64,000 bases of DNA from contig PTFA01000043.1 of assembly GCA_003342895.1 (NCBI GenBank), positions 534,110 through 598,109 of the forward strand. The letters run 5' to 3'. The position numbers and the translations under genes were made by a program. Below the pieces are notes generated by a model. The model was given only the letters and a program-made list of their open reading frames with translations, ran no database searches and had not been told where the DNA came from. Below, piece by piece: positions 34,091 to 44,666 of this stretch (position 1 is the first letter of the stretch; the number at the start of each line of letters is the position of its first letter). The DNA is from Casuarius casuarius. Its lineage: Eukaryota; Chordata; Aves; Casuariiformes; Casuariidae.

Positions 34091-35230
34091 TATATATTTT
34101 CAAGTTACTACGTGTTTTTTTAAAATATGAAGATAATAATGTTAGAGAACCAATCTGCATCCTCAGAAATGAAGGGTTTAAGGTTATATAAAATCACTTT
34201 TACTCTCAAGGAGGTAGAGCAACAGCATTTGAACATCCTCGCAGAATCTAAATGCACAGTGAGGTTAGAAATGTCAGATGATACTGAAGGAAAAGAAGAA
34301 CATTTCCCCTGGAAGAATATTCTTTAATTACAAAGCAGTCTGCCTGGGATTGTGCTCTGGAAAGCCTGCAAATCCTTGCTATTTATACACAGCAAAAACA
34401 AGAGCCATCCCCTAAAACTCTTTGCTGAATGGTCCTCCTTGCCTGTGCAAATAGAAAAGCTTTAAAAAATTGGGTAAGGGAGAAAAAGCACAAAGCAAGG
34501 AACGGTACTTAGATCCTTGGGAGCAAAGTCTGCCGCAAACGACACATTACCGGGGGGGCTTTTAGCTCTCAAAAACATCCTTGTTCCAATGATCAGAGGA
34601 CGTTCGGGGCGAGAGGGATCACTGCACCACCGAAAACGCAGTTCAAAGCGACAGCAAGCCACATGGAATAATTCTGCGGCAATGTGACCCCTTGAAATGC
34701 TCAGAGAAGCACAGACCTGCACCTTAAAAATCTCAACTACTAAAAAAGACAGGGTGGAGAGAAGGAAAAAAAAAAGAGAGAGAAAGAAAGAAAAAAAAAC
34801 TTGTTTATAATAAAGACTACATTCTGTAGCAATTTCCTAGATTCCTGGGGTTAGAAATCTAGATTGCCAATGGATAAGTGAGCCTTAAAATCACATCCCT
34901 GCTGACAAAAATTCATTTCTTATAACCGTCTCCATTTACCGGAATGTTGAATCTTTCCCATGGGGAAGGAACAAATGAAAATGTTATTTCTCTGCTCATG
35001 AACTCATACCTTTCTGTCTGCTTTTCACTGTTGGCAATTTCATTCTCTTCCAAATTTGACTAAAGCCCGTGACCTGAGGGAAATAATGTCTATATAATAA
35101 TCTTCTGAAACTCTAATTCTGAGTCATGTTTTTTTGGATGTTGCCTCGCACTTTATGAAAATTGCACTGAGCTATGAAATGTAAGTGATGTGATGTCTCT
35201 GCCTTAACATAATCATTTTGTCTGGTGAAC
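34091..35230. other. Unique noncoding sequence with purine tract
   Basis: An A/G-only tract (GGAGAGAAGG then A-runs and GAGAGAGAAAGAAAG) covers about 34,754-34,799. Otherwise AT-rich unique DNA with short domainless frames. Confidence 0.45.
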
Positions 35231-35239
35231 ATGTTGCAA

Positions 35240-35258
35240 ATAATAATAATAATAATAA
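35240..35258. repeat. (TAA)n microsatellite, 6 units
   Basis: Six tandem TAA units. Short and probably polymorphic; no functional implication. Confidence 0.85.
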
Positions 35259-35400
35259 AAAGGGAGCCTCCTTTGAAAGCAACAAAAATAAAACAAAATT
35301 AAAAAAAAAAAATCCATGCCCAATGGCAAAAAAGATGTCGTGGCACCCGGCTCCATAGGTTTATTTTTGCTGCCCTCATGGAAACAGGACCATTCACAAC

Positions 35401-35920
35401 TGGTAGCAAATGAATGGCGTGAGAGAGGCAAGCAGAAACGCCAGGGCGCCGTGGCTGAGCAGCTTAAGACCCCTAAAGCTCCCCGGGCCGAGGGCTTCGG
35501 GGGACCCTGCTAAATCCTGGCACAAAGCGTCACATCAGCACTTTGCTCCCGGTGCCTCGGCCAGGCTGACGCCCTCCATTTGCATAGGGGGAGAAATCAG
35601 AAACAAGCCCATAAAACGCCACATGCCTGGAAAACCTAATTATTGGCGGGGCTCCCTCGAGCAGCTTGCTGAGCGAACTCAGCAGTGGGGATGTTTGCAG
35701 TTGATCGACTCTTTCCCCCAAAAGCAGAAACAACCACGGTGTCTTTATTGGATCCACAACCACGCGCCGGCTGCATCCCCTTCCTGGCTCTATAAATCTA
35801 CACAAACAAAGCTGTACGTTACCAGATGTTTATTTTATTTTTTTTTATCCACGCTGACCCATAAAATCTACAATACAGTCGATCAAATGGTGGAAACTAT
35901 TACAAACTTGCTCTAAACAA
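35401..35920. other. GC-elevated patch with a 168-codon open frame, not called as a gene
   Basis: The plus-strand frame 35,410-35,916 starts at ATG, has no Kozak-quality context that stands out, and mixes a basic N-terminus with an unrelated hydrophobic patch (YVTRCLFYFFLSTL) over a T-rich tract. No domain and no family resemblance. A minus-strand frame of 91 codons overlaps it. Best read as chance in GC-elevated DNA. Confidence 0.4.
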
Positions 35921-36100
35921 AATGGGTACCGCCATATGTTTTGGGCCTTCCTCCACATGAAGCTCCACTTGGCTCCACGGGGCGTAAATCTGGAAAAACC
36001 CCACTTAGATCAACAGTTATTCCACATCTGCAGAGGTGCAGCACACGGGTGTTGGAATTCGGTCCCTGACATTTTCGGGACAAAGAAAATATTTTTAGGG

Positions 36101-36124
36101 TTTTTTTTTTTTATATATATATAT
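36101..36124. repeat. T-run followed by (AT)n
   Basis: A T-run of about 12 from 36,101 passes into (TA)6 ending near 36,124. Simple low-complexity repeat. Confidence 0.75.
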
Positions 36125-36510
36125 CCAACTGAGAAAGGCAAAACAAGTGAGAAACGTTGTGTTGGTTGTAAAAGGAAAAGCCTGGCAGAGATGACCTGAG
36201 AGATCATCAACTGCTGTGCTTGAACATGGGGTTTGCAGCGCACTAGAGCACACAGCAATGCAGGCAAATATCCCGTAAGGAAGATTTTTACAGGACCTCC
36301 TAAATCTGCAAATTGGTAGCGAGGAAGCTCCTCTTGAATTGTGAAAACCAGAGCAACCTCAGCTAGCGCACGTTTTTTGGTGGCTATTCAGTAAGGAGCA
36401 AGTCCTGCCCATCGCTCAAAGACTTCGGCCAAGGGCGACCGCTGTGCCGAGCCTCTCCGTGAACACCAAAATCCCCACCGACCTAAGCAGGCACGGGGAT
36501 ACCATCACTA
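36125..36510. other. Unique noncoding sequence
   Basis: A few CpGs at 36,430-36,500. No repeat or gene signal. TGACCTGAGAGATCATC near 36,192 looks superficially like a CR1 3' word but lacks the rest of the CR1 tail. Confidence 0.4.
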
Positions 36511-37210
36511 AGCCAAAGCTCAGCTAAATGAAGGCATGTTTTATTATTGACTTCTGCAGTTTTGAATGAGGCTTAGCGTGAATAGCGGTCTCTCTGTTTT
36601 ATACTAACCATTTCCTCCATTTGCCTTGCACACACAAGAAGCTTAATTGTGAATTTTTTTCTGAAACACCTTTAGATCCTTGGATAAAATGCATTTACAA
36701 AGTACAGCTTGCTTTTTTTTTTTTTTTCCTTTTTTTAATTAGTGGCACTGTAATGTATTTTTCAAGAAACTCTACAACTTTACATGACAACGGTAAAAGG
36801 TTCATTTTAAATAATCAAGAAAGAAATAATTTCCATTAGATAAAGCAGTCAATAGCATCAGAAACGTGGCTGCAATTACTTGTTGCACTTTACAACGAAA
36901 TCCTTGTAGTATAATAACCACAAGATGATGAAACACGTTTTGTCTCCATTTCACATGACTGACCCCAATTTTACCAAGGACATCTGAACACATTTAACAT
37001 ACTGAAATCTTCCATTAGGATAATGAAAATACGCATTATTGAATTCTGTGTTTGCTTTATAGTGCTACAAATAGCAAATTCAATCTTTCTTACTTTTGGT
37101 GGCCACTACACCTGCATAATTGTTCACATTTCTCAGGGGCTGAAAATAAGCTACAAAATGAAGGAGGAGGAGGATGCTGACCCCACAAGCCGTTATGCAG
37201 CACTTGCATG
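36511..37210. promoter_or_regulatory. Candidate conserved noncoding element cluster
   Basis: AT-rich, repeat-free except for a T-run near 36,713-36,727. Words include TTTTATTATTGAC, AGCTTAATTGTG, TTTTTAATTAGTGG (about 36,733) and CATTAGGATAATG. The 36,800-37,110 part is especially even in composition. No coding frame beyond 72 codons. Regulatory call is inference. Confidence 0.3.
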
Positions 37211-37641
37211 ATTTTATTTGCTGTGCACGTTTAGTGCAAAGATTGCCCACACCCTAGCAACCTGCAAAAGCTCCTCCAGAACCTATACTAAAACAAATAA
37301 ACTACAATATACAGTGCAAACTTAACGACAGGTGCTAAGTGCAATAAAAGAGCAACCGCCAGAGTTTATAGCCTTGGAGGGAAATTCATCCTTGCTTAGA
37401 GACACCACTACCTTGTTTAGGAATCACCGTGTCGCCCATAAGCCTGGCCTGGAAATACATGGACAGCCTTCTTATTAGCCTTTGTAGGAGGGGAAATTTC
37501 ATTCGTGGGAAACCCCTATCAAAGTCCGTCACAGCTTTACTTGTGCTAATAACACCTACCTTGTACTCGCTGCCGTATCTGCCTTTGCAGCGCGTACAGC
37601 GATTTGCTCTAGCGCGGACCATTTTCGTCTCTTATCCACGG

Positions 37642-37760
37642 ATCGCAAAGCGCTGAAATTGAAGCCCCACAAGGGATATGCCCAAGGCAACGCAGAGAAC
37701 TGACTTGTGTCAGAGAGAAAAAAAAAAATCCAGTCCTCCAGGCTTTTGGTTGAGTACTAC
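37642..37760 (-). mobile_element. MIR-like SINE remnant, antisense
   Basis: CGCAAAGCGCTGAAATTGAAG, then ATGCCCAAGGCAACGCAGAG, TGTGTCAGAGAG and CCAGTCCTCCAGGC appear in the order of the antisense MIR (aagcgctttaca ... ttgcccaaggtcacacagc ... ggcagagc ... cccaggcctcc). An A-run interrupts the element at about 37,718-37,728 and the central part is deleted. Ancient; no function implied. Confidence 0.5.
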
Positions 37761-38230
37761 GGATGAGGCCCTTAGATTACCGGATATAATAAATATTTCT
37801 TTCTTTTTTTTTTTTTTTTTTTTAAACTAGTGGCTCAGTATTTTCTTCTCATTACCTCTAGGCTTCGTTGCCGTTCTGGGAGCGTGAGTCACGCTTGCAG
37901 TGTCCCTGACGTTTCATGTGACTTTTATTTCAGTGACTTGCTCTCAGATACCAGGAGAAAGGGGATAACACGGCCAGCCGGCGCTCCGCTCCTCTCCAGA
38001 AGCAATTCTTTAGGTGGAGTGACATTTTCATATTCAAAAATAAGAGTCCACTCATGGATTATAGCTTTCTTCTCTTAAACTCTGCTCAAAACAGTATTCC
38101 GAGACATTTATACGATATTTAATCTACCGTTATTGTTCAAAACTACGTATTAAGTCTGTACGACAAGGAAATTTGCACCATTCACGTCAGCTCCCCTCAA
38201 CCAAAAGACGGTCCCCATCCATCTGTCTCC
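37761..38230. other. Unique noncoding sequence
   Basis: A T-run of about 20 lies near 37,804-37,823. An 82-codon plus-strand frame at 37,830-38,078 is domainless. No repeat family. Confidence 0.45.
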
Positions 38231-39600
38231 CCCNGCACACATTTTCAGAGCAACAGTTCACATTGCTCTGTGAATAGGAGGAATTTAATCTCAGACAATT
38301 TTAAAGCCTTTCCTTATACAAAGAAAGCTTTGATGTCGGAAATTACAAGACAAGCCAACAGGAAAGACATTATGCAGCAAACTGATTGCAATCCCAGCAT
38401 CTTTCTGGTGTGCTTTTCTGAAAGACAGGTATAAACGGACCGTAAATTCACAGTCCCAAGAGGAAGTCGGAGTTTCCAAAATTCCAGAAATAACTGTTCT
38501 GCACAATATTAGCCCAGGTCCGGTAAAAATACTGCAAGACAACCCAGAAGGGGTGATGTTAAAGCATGCTTCAGCCCCTGGACTCCGGGTGTCTCAAGAC
38601 CAGCCAAATTTCCCCTAGAGCAGCTCATGGGTTGATCATATTTGACTATTTATCAACAGCGTAAAAGGACCAATAAAGCAGACAGGGATTAGCAGTATAC
38701 GCAGAAGTTTTGACATAAGCCATGTCTCTTAGGGTGGCAGCTGGAGGCACAGAATGTTATACACACTAATAATTCAGTGCACTCCTATGACAAGATGCTC
38801 TAGATGCTGTTCTGCTGTAGAGTCAATTTTTCTGAAAACAGTGATAGAAGGGATGGAGAAAACAAAAATATACTGCTCATGACTTATAGCCTCTCCTAAA
38901 GGCAGTGGATTTCACTGTTATTTATCTATACTGCACGACTTTGACCTTGTGCAACAGCATGGCTCTATACCAGTGACGGGGAGACAGAGGAAAATAAGAA
39001 CTTCCTCAGACAGTCTAACATTATAGTTATCACAGACAAATGTGCAATTGCAAACATCTGAATACAAAGCACTGAAGGGCTAAGAAAGCAAATTGCCCTC
39101 ATTTGTNTTAATGTGCATTTTGAATCTCACTATCTGATCTCTAATGCAACCATTCTGCTTTATTTTAAAGGAAAAACTGCTATTACATATAACATTTTGG
39201 AAGATGTATTGCGCCTTACTGACTCCGGTTTTCTGGCTTTCACCATAGTGCCAAATTTACTTCCATATATTTCTACCGCAGCAAGCTGAGTCACAGCAGT
39301 GACACACGTGGAGAACATCTCTCAAGGCAAAAAACTGCTCTGTAAAACACAATCTGAACAGAGATTGAAACACTGGNTGGATTTCTGAAACCATTCAAGT
39401 TAAATGGATTGATTAAAGAATAATTTCCACTAAAGAAATTCAAGTCAGAATGAACCTGTAGTAGCAGTTAGTTTGAGTAATATGGAGTGTATTCTCCATG
39501 CCATTACACTACTTTCACTCCAGTGCAGTTCCATCTATTTCAGTGTTTACTAATTCCAGTTCAAGGGATGTCATCAAAATTAGAGTCAATTGAGTCTCAC
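38231..39600. other. Unique AT-rich noncoding sequence, start of N-rich zone
   Basis: Isolated single N bases begin at 38,234 and recur at 39,107, 39,377 and 39,740. Sequence is unique and AT-rich without genes or CpG patches. Confidence 0.5.
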
Positions 39601-39620
39601 ATAAAGAACTTCTCTGATTT

Positions 39621-39666
39621 CTCCACTCCATTAACATCAATTTCTGCACTCCATTAACACCAGTTT
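39621..39666. repeat. 23-bp tandem duplication (2 copies)
   Basis: Units at 39,621-39,643 and 39,644-39,666 share CT-CACTCCATTAACA-CA-TTT with three mismatches. It directly precedes an old palindromic repeat and may have arisen from it. Confidence 0.75.
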
Positions 39667-39671
39667 CATTC

Positions 39672-39747
39672 TGGTGCAACCGCATTGATTTCAAAGGAGA
39701 TACGCCACCCTGGTATCGGTGTTAAAGAAATGGAAAATCNGACCCTA
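39672..39747. mobile_element. Old palindromic amniote repeat, degenerate
   Basis: TGGTGCAACCGCATTGA (39,672-39,688) and TCAAAGGAGATACGCCA (39,691-39,707) are imperfect reverse complements, 11 of 17 positions matching, around a 2-nt centre. The flanking AAATGGAAAATC-GACCCT fits the common 'ggtgtaactccattgacttcaatggagttacacc ... aatcaggccc' interspersed palindrome of sauropsids. No coding capacity. Confidence 0.45.
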
Positions 39748-42140
39748 TCTTCTTTTTTCTTGAAAATATTGCTTCCCTCAGGCAACTAATGCAAAAGTGA
39801 TATAGCAAGACACACACAAATATGCTGGTAAAACTTAATAGTTGAACAATCCAGCAGATTAGAACAGTATTTAGGTTTTGAACCAAAGCCTACTGAACTC
39901 GGTGACTTTTTCACCAGACCCTCCCCTCTCTCCTTAGCCAAAGTTAATACAACTAGCAATGAGGATGCTGCAAGTCGCTAACAGCAGCACGGCCCTGCAT
40001 TGCTAAGTGGGTTGACCATTGAACTGTGGTTGCTGAAAATAATTGAACTGAGGAAAAACACGTCAGCTATTTCCACTGTCGCCCATTTTATATCAAGCTA
40101 GCAGCTCCAACGTAAGTTGTATTCAAAGATGAGGAACTCCATACTACAACAGTCTACGACAGTATGGAAAATTGTATGCAGGTGGGTGCGTGTCCACCCG
40201 TTCGTGCACATACATATAAACATCAACTATGTGTATCGCAGAAGATGAACAATCAGGTCTACTAACTTCAAGTCACTGAGAATTATAAATACTGAGATCC
40301 AACAAAGAATTTGCATTGACTTCAGTATGCCTTAAATCACGCCTAAAATAAAGAGATGGGTGGGCCTGAAGTACGATAGCCTCTTACGTATTTCAAGCAC
40401 TAGTGTTCAATACCACGACAAAGCACAACAACAGTTCTCTCCCTAGAAAACCTGCAAACCAACCTATATGCACATGGCCGTAAGTAGTTGACATTCTNTG
40501 TGCTCAGCCTGAATCATTTGCTTACATGAAAAATGTGTCTGTGACATAAATAATCTAGTAGGGGAAATTCCCAAATGTGCCAGCTTTGTATTACTGATGC
40601 CTAATATTTTAAAATAAAATCAAGTACAATTAATTTTCTCATATAATTATAATGAATGGAAAGAAATCACTGGCAGAATGTGTTAGTGGTTATCAAAAAT
40701 AATCAACGGCAGTTTCCATGTTCAATTAAAAAACAGCTAGATGATACTAATGGAAAGATTATACGGAGTATATTAAAACTGATCAGAAGATACAGAAGCT
40801 CTTCTCTATTTTTAATGGAAACTCGTAGGAAAATATCATTAAAACTATGTTACTTAATATGCANTATTGATGCTGTCAAACCAAACAGACTGTACTGAAA
40901 CGCCTGCCAAGGCAAAAATCTTGAAATGGGTTTTGTGCTTTATTTCAAGTTTCAGTTCTACTGAATCTTGAAAAAATTACCCATCTAACAGGATATTTTG
41001 ATTCCATCCACTGCCAGTAGGGACTGCCTAATATTGCCTGATCTCTNTGTAGAACAGTGGCCCTTCCATCTCAGTTAAAGAGTACAGGGCTCCTGCAATG
41101 AAAATAAATACATATAACAATCACCACGAGATGATTCCCAACCTGTTATTGCCACAGAACAAATATAGTGCATCACTTANGCTGTCAAATAATGCTTTTT
41201 ACAGAGCCTGACTATGCAAAGACTTAAGACTTAAGTCCTTAATGTAACGTATCCTATGGAGTAAACCCACGCACAAAGTTGTGCAGGGACGATTTGTTAT
41301 CCACCCGCATTTTGCTGGTTTTGCTATATTTTAAGCACTCCCTCACATGCACAAGCTCCTCCAGAAGAATGAAAAGGAGAATAGCTGTTGAGGATATAAT
41401 TCAACGGCTGTCCAGTACCACCAAGCCATACTCTATAACTGTTCAGGAAAAGAAACAGGCATGACCACATAAAACTGAAATTACAAAAATGATTTGGAGA
41501 AAAGTATTCAGGTGGTTGTGATAAATCCAACTGCCAACTCACTTTGGTCTGTTCAACAAGAAATGAGATTTTCCTGTCAGATGAGTCTCTGTCAACGAGT
41601 TTAAATTTGCAACCAGGTGAGAACACACACCAGTTTATGTAATAGTTTGATCAATTAATTATGCACACAAGTTATCAGGTTTGCATATCAAAGTACAGAT
41701 CTTGCAAAATTGTTTAAATACTCAAAACCAGCATTTTCCAGGAGAAGAAAGTTCTAAATCAAAATAAATGCTTAATACACATGGAAATGTAAAATCCATG
41801 GGATTAGATTCAGCAGTATTATATCAGGAATGCAAAAGCTGTGTTTCAGTATTGATTAATTCCAGCAAGGCTTGAATCTGCATGTAATTTACAATCACTT
41901 CCTTCAACAAATGTCTTCATTTAGTATTATTATGAGTTTGGCATGACAGGATTATTACAAATCACTCTCTATCAGGAAGAATCAGTAAGAAACCCACCAT
42001 TTATTTAGAAATAATGCAAGAGACATGATTGGGTGAGAAGGTATAAACGTGGTTTATGTAGAGAGCGCTGTACATTACTCAAGTGTACTAGTGTCACATG
42101 CAGATTAGGAAAATTATTAGTTCGGTTCTGATAGCGTTCA
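39748..42140. other. Unique AT-rich noncoding sequence with scattered N bases
   Basis: No open frame beyond 100 codons and none with a domain. GACTTAAG-A-CTTAAGTC, an 8-bp palindromic stem with a 1-nt centre, lies at 41,221-41,237. GATCCAACAAAG..CATTGACTTCAG near 40,297-40,325 may be another worn copy of the palindromic MITE-like family. Single Ns recur throughout. Confidence 0.4.
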
Positions 42141-42147
42141 CGATATG

Positions 42148-42208
42148 CTACACCCAAACACACGGAAAACCTAGTTCTTCCTCTCAAGGAGACTACGGTC
42201 TAAATTGC
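42148..42208 (-). mobile_element. Ancient LINE 3'-tail fragment, reverse orientation
   Basis: GCTACACCCAAACACACGG, CTAGTTCTTCCTCTCAAGG and AGACTACGGTCTAAATT match, in order, the reverse complement of the tail at 19,431-19,555 (cagtccctgccccaaagagcttacagtctaaat). Fragmentary and divergent. Confidence 0.4.
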
Positions 42209-42705
42209 TTCTCTTGTAGCGGGCAACGGATAAAGCCAGGCGAACGCCGGACAGTACTATAGAGAGGTCAGGAAGCCATGTAGGAGCTGGCCAGCTTTGC
42301 AAACAGCATAAGCATCACAAGCCAGGCTGTCAAGAAAGGGCCTAAGAGCTCTGATTTGCATGCAGTGATAGATTAAAATCAGACAGCCGAAGTAGTTACC
42401 ATCCCTACGCTATCTGCTCCACTCCCCTGATGGTAGTTGTCATCCCTCCACAGCAGAGACAACTGAACGGCTCATGAAGCAGCTCCCGGAGTGCTGAAGT
42501 TTTCAGCTCGGAGCGTTATGTCGCCAATTTGAGCTTAACTTAATATGCTTTAGAAGCCATTCATTCATCTGTCTTGCAGAGGAGGTAATCTCCATCACAA
42601 GGGCAGGATAGACAGCTTGAGGGCCGTAACCTCTTCAACTGTTTTTTTGCCTTTAATTTGCCACAGCTTGCAAGTCAGGGACCTCAGCGAGGACCTAAGT
42701 CATAT
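42209..42705. other. Unique noncoding sequence
   Basis: Mixed composition with a few CpGs at 42,220-42,260. No repeat, CpG island or gene. Confidence 0.45.
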
Positions 42706-42801
42706 GGCTGGATTTCAACAAAGCACTTAGGACCAATGAAACCTGTGCAGCAACCGGTGATTAAAGTCAAGCAGGTGCCCAAATGCTTAGCTGGATTGAG
42801 A
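42706..42801. mobile_element. Degenerate palindromic MITE-like copy
   Basis: The left arm GGCTGGATTTCAACAAAGCA..CTTAGG (42,706-42,731) and the right arm GCAGGTGCCCAAATGC..TTAGCTGGATTGAGACC (42,770-42,801) are imperfect reverse complements. They carry the same 'caaagcactta' and 'gctggattgagacc' words as the family of 25,511-25,611. Loop divergent. Confidence 0.5.
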
Positions 42802-43565
42802 CCATTTAACCTAGACCAAGAGGCTGGACTTATCTTTACTGCTCATTTGCCCAAATTCATCCAGCAGATGAACACAGCACTGCCCATACCAGTCTGAATA
42901 CTAACCATTNACTAATGTTTACTTGAGCAATTTCAAATTTTCATATAAAGAGGTTATTTTGAATGTAAAGCTTTACCAACAAGTACNGCAAAGGACCAGG
43001 CGTTTCAACGAAACAGGACTGCACTGTAAACGCAAAGTAAATCAGCAGAGACCGTCGCATTCTTCCAGCCTTTATCATCCACATCAAAACTGTAAACTGC
43101 AGATCATGGCAGATACAGAAACACTTTCTCATTTTTAAAGAAGTCCATGCAAGTACCACATGCNGTGAAATATTATCTTTAGGGCATTCTTTTGATAAAA
43201 ACAAATGGCCAATCCTAAAGATTAATGCTTCATCTGATGTACTCAGGTTATTAATCCCACCTTCTTCTTTCCATTGGCCCCGGTAGTGAATGTTTTCTGG
43301 AAAACTGCATGGAGCCAGATGGTTAACTATTGGAAATCTATACTAAAAAGATTAATGTTACCCCATGACAGGGATCAGTCATTTGTAGAGATTTCCTAAT
43401 ACAAACGGTGACATTTGTTTATTCAGACTGGCTGGATGAGCCATACTCTGAGGAGAGCCTAATTAGTTCGCAAAGATTTTCAAAACATTGGGGCCCCAGC
43501 TGCTGAGCCGCAATTGAACATCTGAAAGAAAATTACGCACAAAAACAGATATACAAGTAACACAG
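42802..43565. other. Unique AT-rich noncoding sequence
   Basis: Contains three isolated Ns (42,910, 42,987, 43,165 region). No CpG patch, no repeats, short frames only. Confidence 0.45.
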
Positions 43566-43569
43566 ACAT

Positions 43570-43815
43570 CTAGACAGACAGACGTGAGGGGCTGCCTTGG
43601 AGCTGTTCACTCGAACGTGGGATACGGGAAGATGGCAGCATCCTGGATGGGTCCGGTACCCACAAGCGGCCGCTGGAAAGGCTCCAGGGCCAGGCGACGG
43701 GAGGAAACATTGCAGCCGTGGGTGCCGTCGCTCTTTCGGCAGAAAAGCTGGGCAGAGCCGCAGTGCGAACGCCCACCCACGCGCGCAGCCCTCTGCAATA
43801 CGCCTTAGCAAATAC
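43570..43815. other. CpG-rich patch 10
   Basis: CpG-dense island-like DNA, with natural KpnI- and NotI-type words (GGTACC 43,655-43,660; GCGGCCGC 43,666-43,673). Six overlapping frames up to 130 codons on both strands cross it, all Arg/Ala/Pro/Cys rich and domainless. GGGAAGATGGCAGC near 43,626 contains the AAGATGGCGGC-like YY1 word in imperfect form. Promoter function unproven. Confidence 0.5.
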
Positions 43816-44021
43816 CAACCGCCTGTGCAGCGTGCGTCTCCCTGCAAACTCAACATCCTGCAAGGAAGATGCGGATGGAGGAAGCAAGCGTGTTTTACAC
43901 AGAAGTTGCAAAGTGTGAACAGCACTTGCTAAATTTCACAGCAGCCTTTTCTCCACACATAAAAGGATTGATATGTCCAAGGCCAGTGTCATTTCCAAAC
44001 CACTTAGATTAAAACCCCCGG

Positions 44022-44120
44022 CATTCAGGAAAGCAGTGGAGCACGTGCTTTAAAGTGAAGCACACACTTCAGTGCCATTGACTTCGGTCATGCACGTGTG
44101 CTTCCACGCTCTCCTGAATG
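44022..44120. mobile_element. Degenerate palindromic MITE-like copy with CCATTGACTTC centre
   Basis: CATTCAGGAAAGCAGTGGAG..CACGTGC (from 44,022) pairs imperfectly with GCACGTGTGCTTCCACGC..TCTCCTGAATG (to 44,120). The centre holds GTGCCATTGACTTCGG, as in sauropsid palindromic repeats. AAGCATGTGTTTAAACTTGA at 44,131-44,150 may be a further worn piece. Confidence 0.5.
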
Positions 44121-44150
44121 AAATGGATGTAAGCATGTGTTTAAACTTGA

Positions 44151-44608
44151 ACCTATGCTTTGTGGAGATGAGACTGTAAAGAGAGGAGAGTGAAATCTAA
44201 ATTGATGTGAGAAACGCTGCTTTTATCACTAAGCAACAAGGCCTCTCCATCAATGGAAAGCATTATGACTAGGTGTTTGGGGGGNAAAAATCTACATAGA
44301 AGTGCTTTTCTTTTCCCCCAAAAGGAAATAAAAAGTGAACAAAGCAAAAGAAAAGCCATAAAAATTGAATGCTTATATATAAGCTGCACAAATGCTCAAT
44401 TCATCAATATGGAAACGCTGGCAGTCTTGAGACGGAGGCTGGGACAGATGTTAGCTTTATAGACAGCTGCTGCAGTCGCAGACATTGCGAACTCCCCACT
44501 GGCGCTTATTGCTCCCCTGCTGGAGGTTCCCACGTGTACAGCGCAGCCCGCGGAAGGGAGCGTGCGAGAGCACCTTCAGCCCCAACAGCCTGAATCCACC
44601 AGATGAGG
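44151..44608. other. Unique noncoding sequence
   Basis: AT-rich to 44,450, then a small CpG-containing segment (44,470-44,580). Single N at 44,285. Short domainless frames. Confidence 0.45.
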
Positions 44609-44666
44609 TTAGAAAAAAAAAGAAAAAAAAAGAAGAAAAGGAAAAAAAAGAAGAAAAGAAAAAAAA
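44609..44666. repeat. Polypurine A/G tract
   Basis: About 58 bp consisting only of A and G (A-runs of 7-9 broken by single G or AAG units). It yields a spurious Lys-rich peptide on the plus strand and a Phe-rich one on the minus strand. Confidence 0.85.

Noticed and set aside
35410..35916. 168-codon plus-strand open frame
   Set aside because: No domain, unrelated segments, hydrophobic part encoded by a T-run, overlapping minus-strand frame.
36190..36210. ATGACCTGAGAGATCATC, possible CR1 3' word
   Set aside because: The CCCTTCCAACC block and the ATTCTATGA-type tail are missing.
43655..43673. GGTACC followed by GCGGCCGC, possible cloning sites
   Set aside because: Continuous with native CpG-rich sequence on both sides; no vector backbone.
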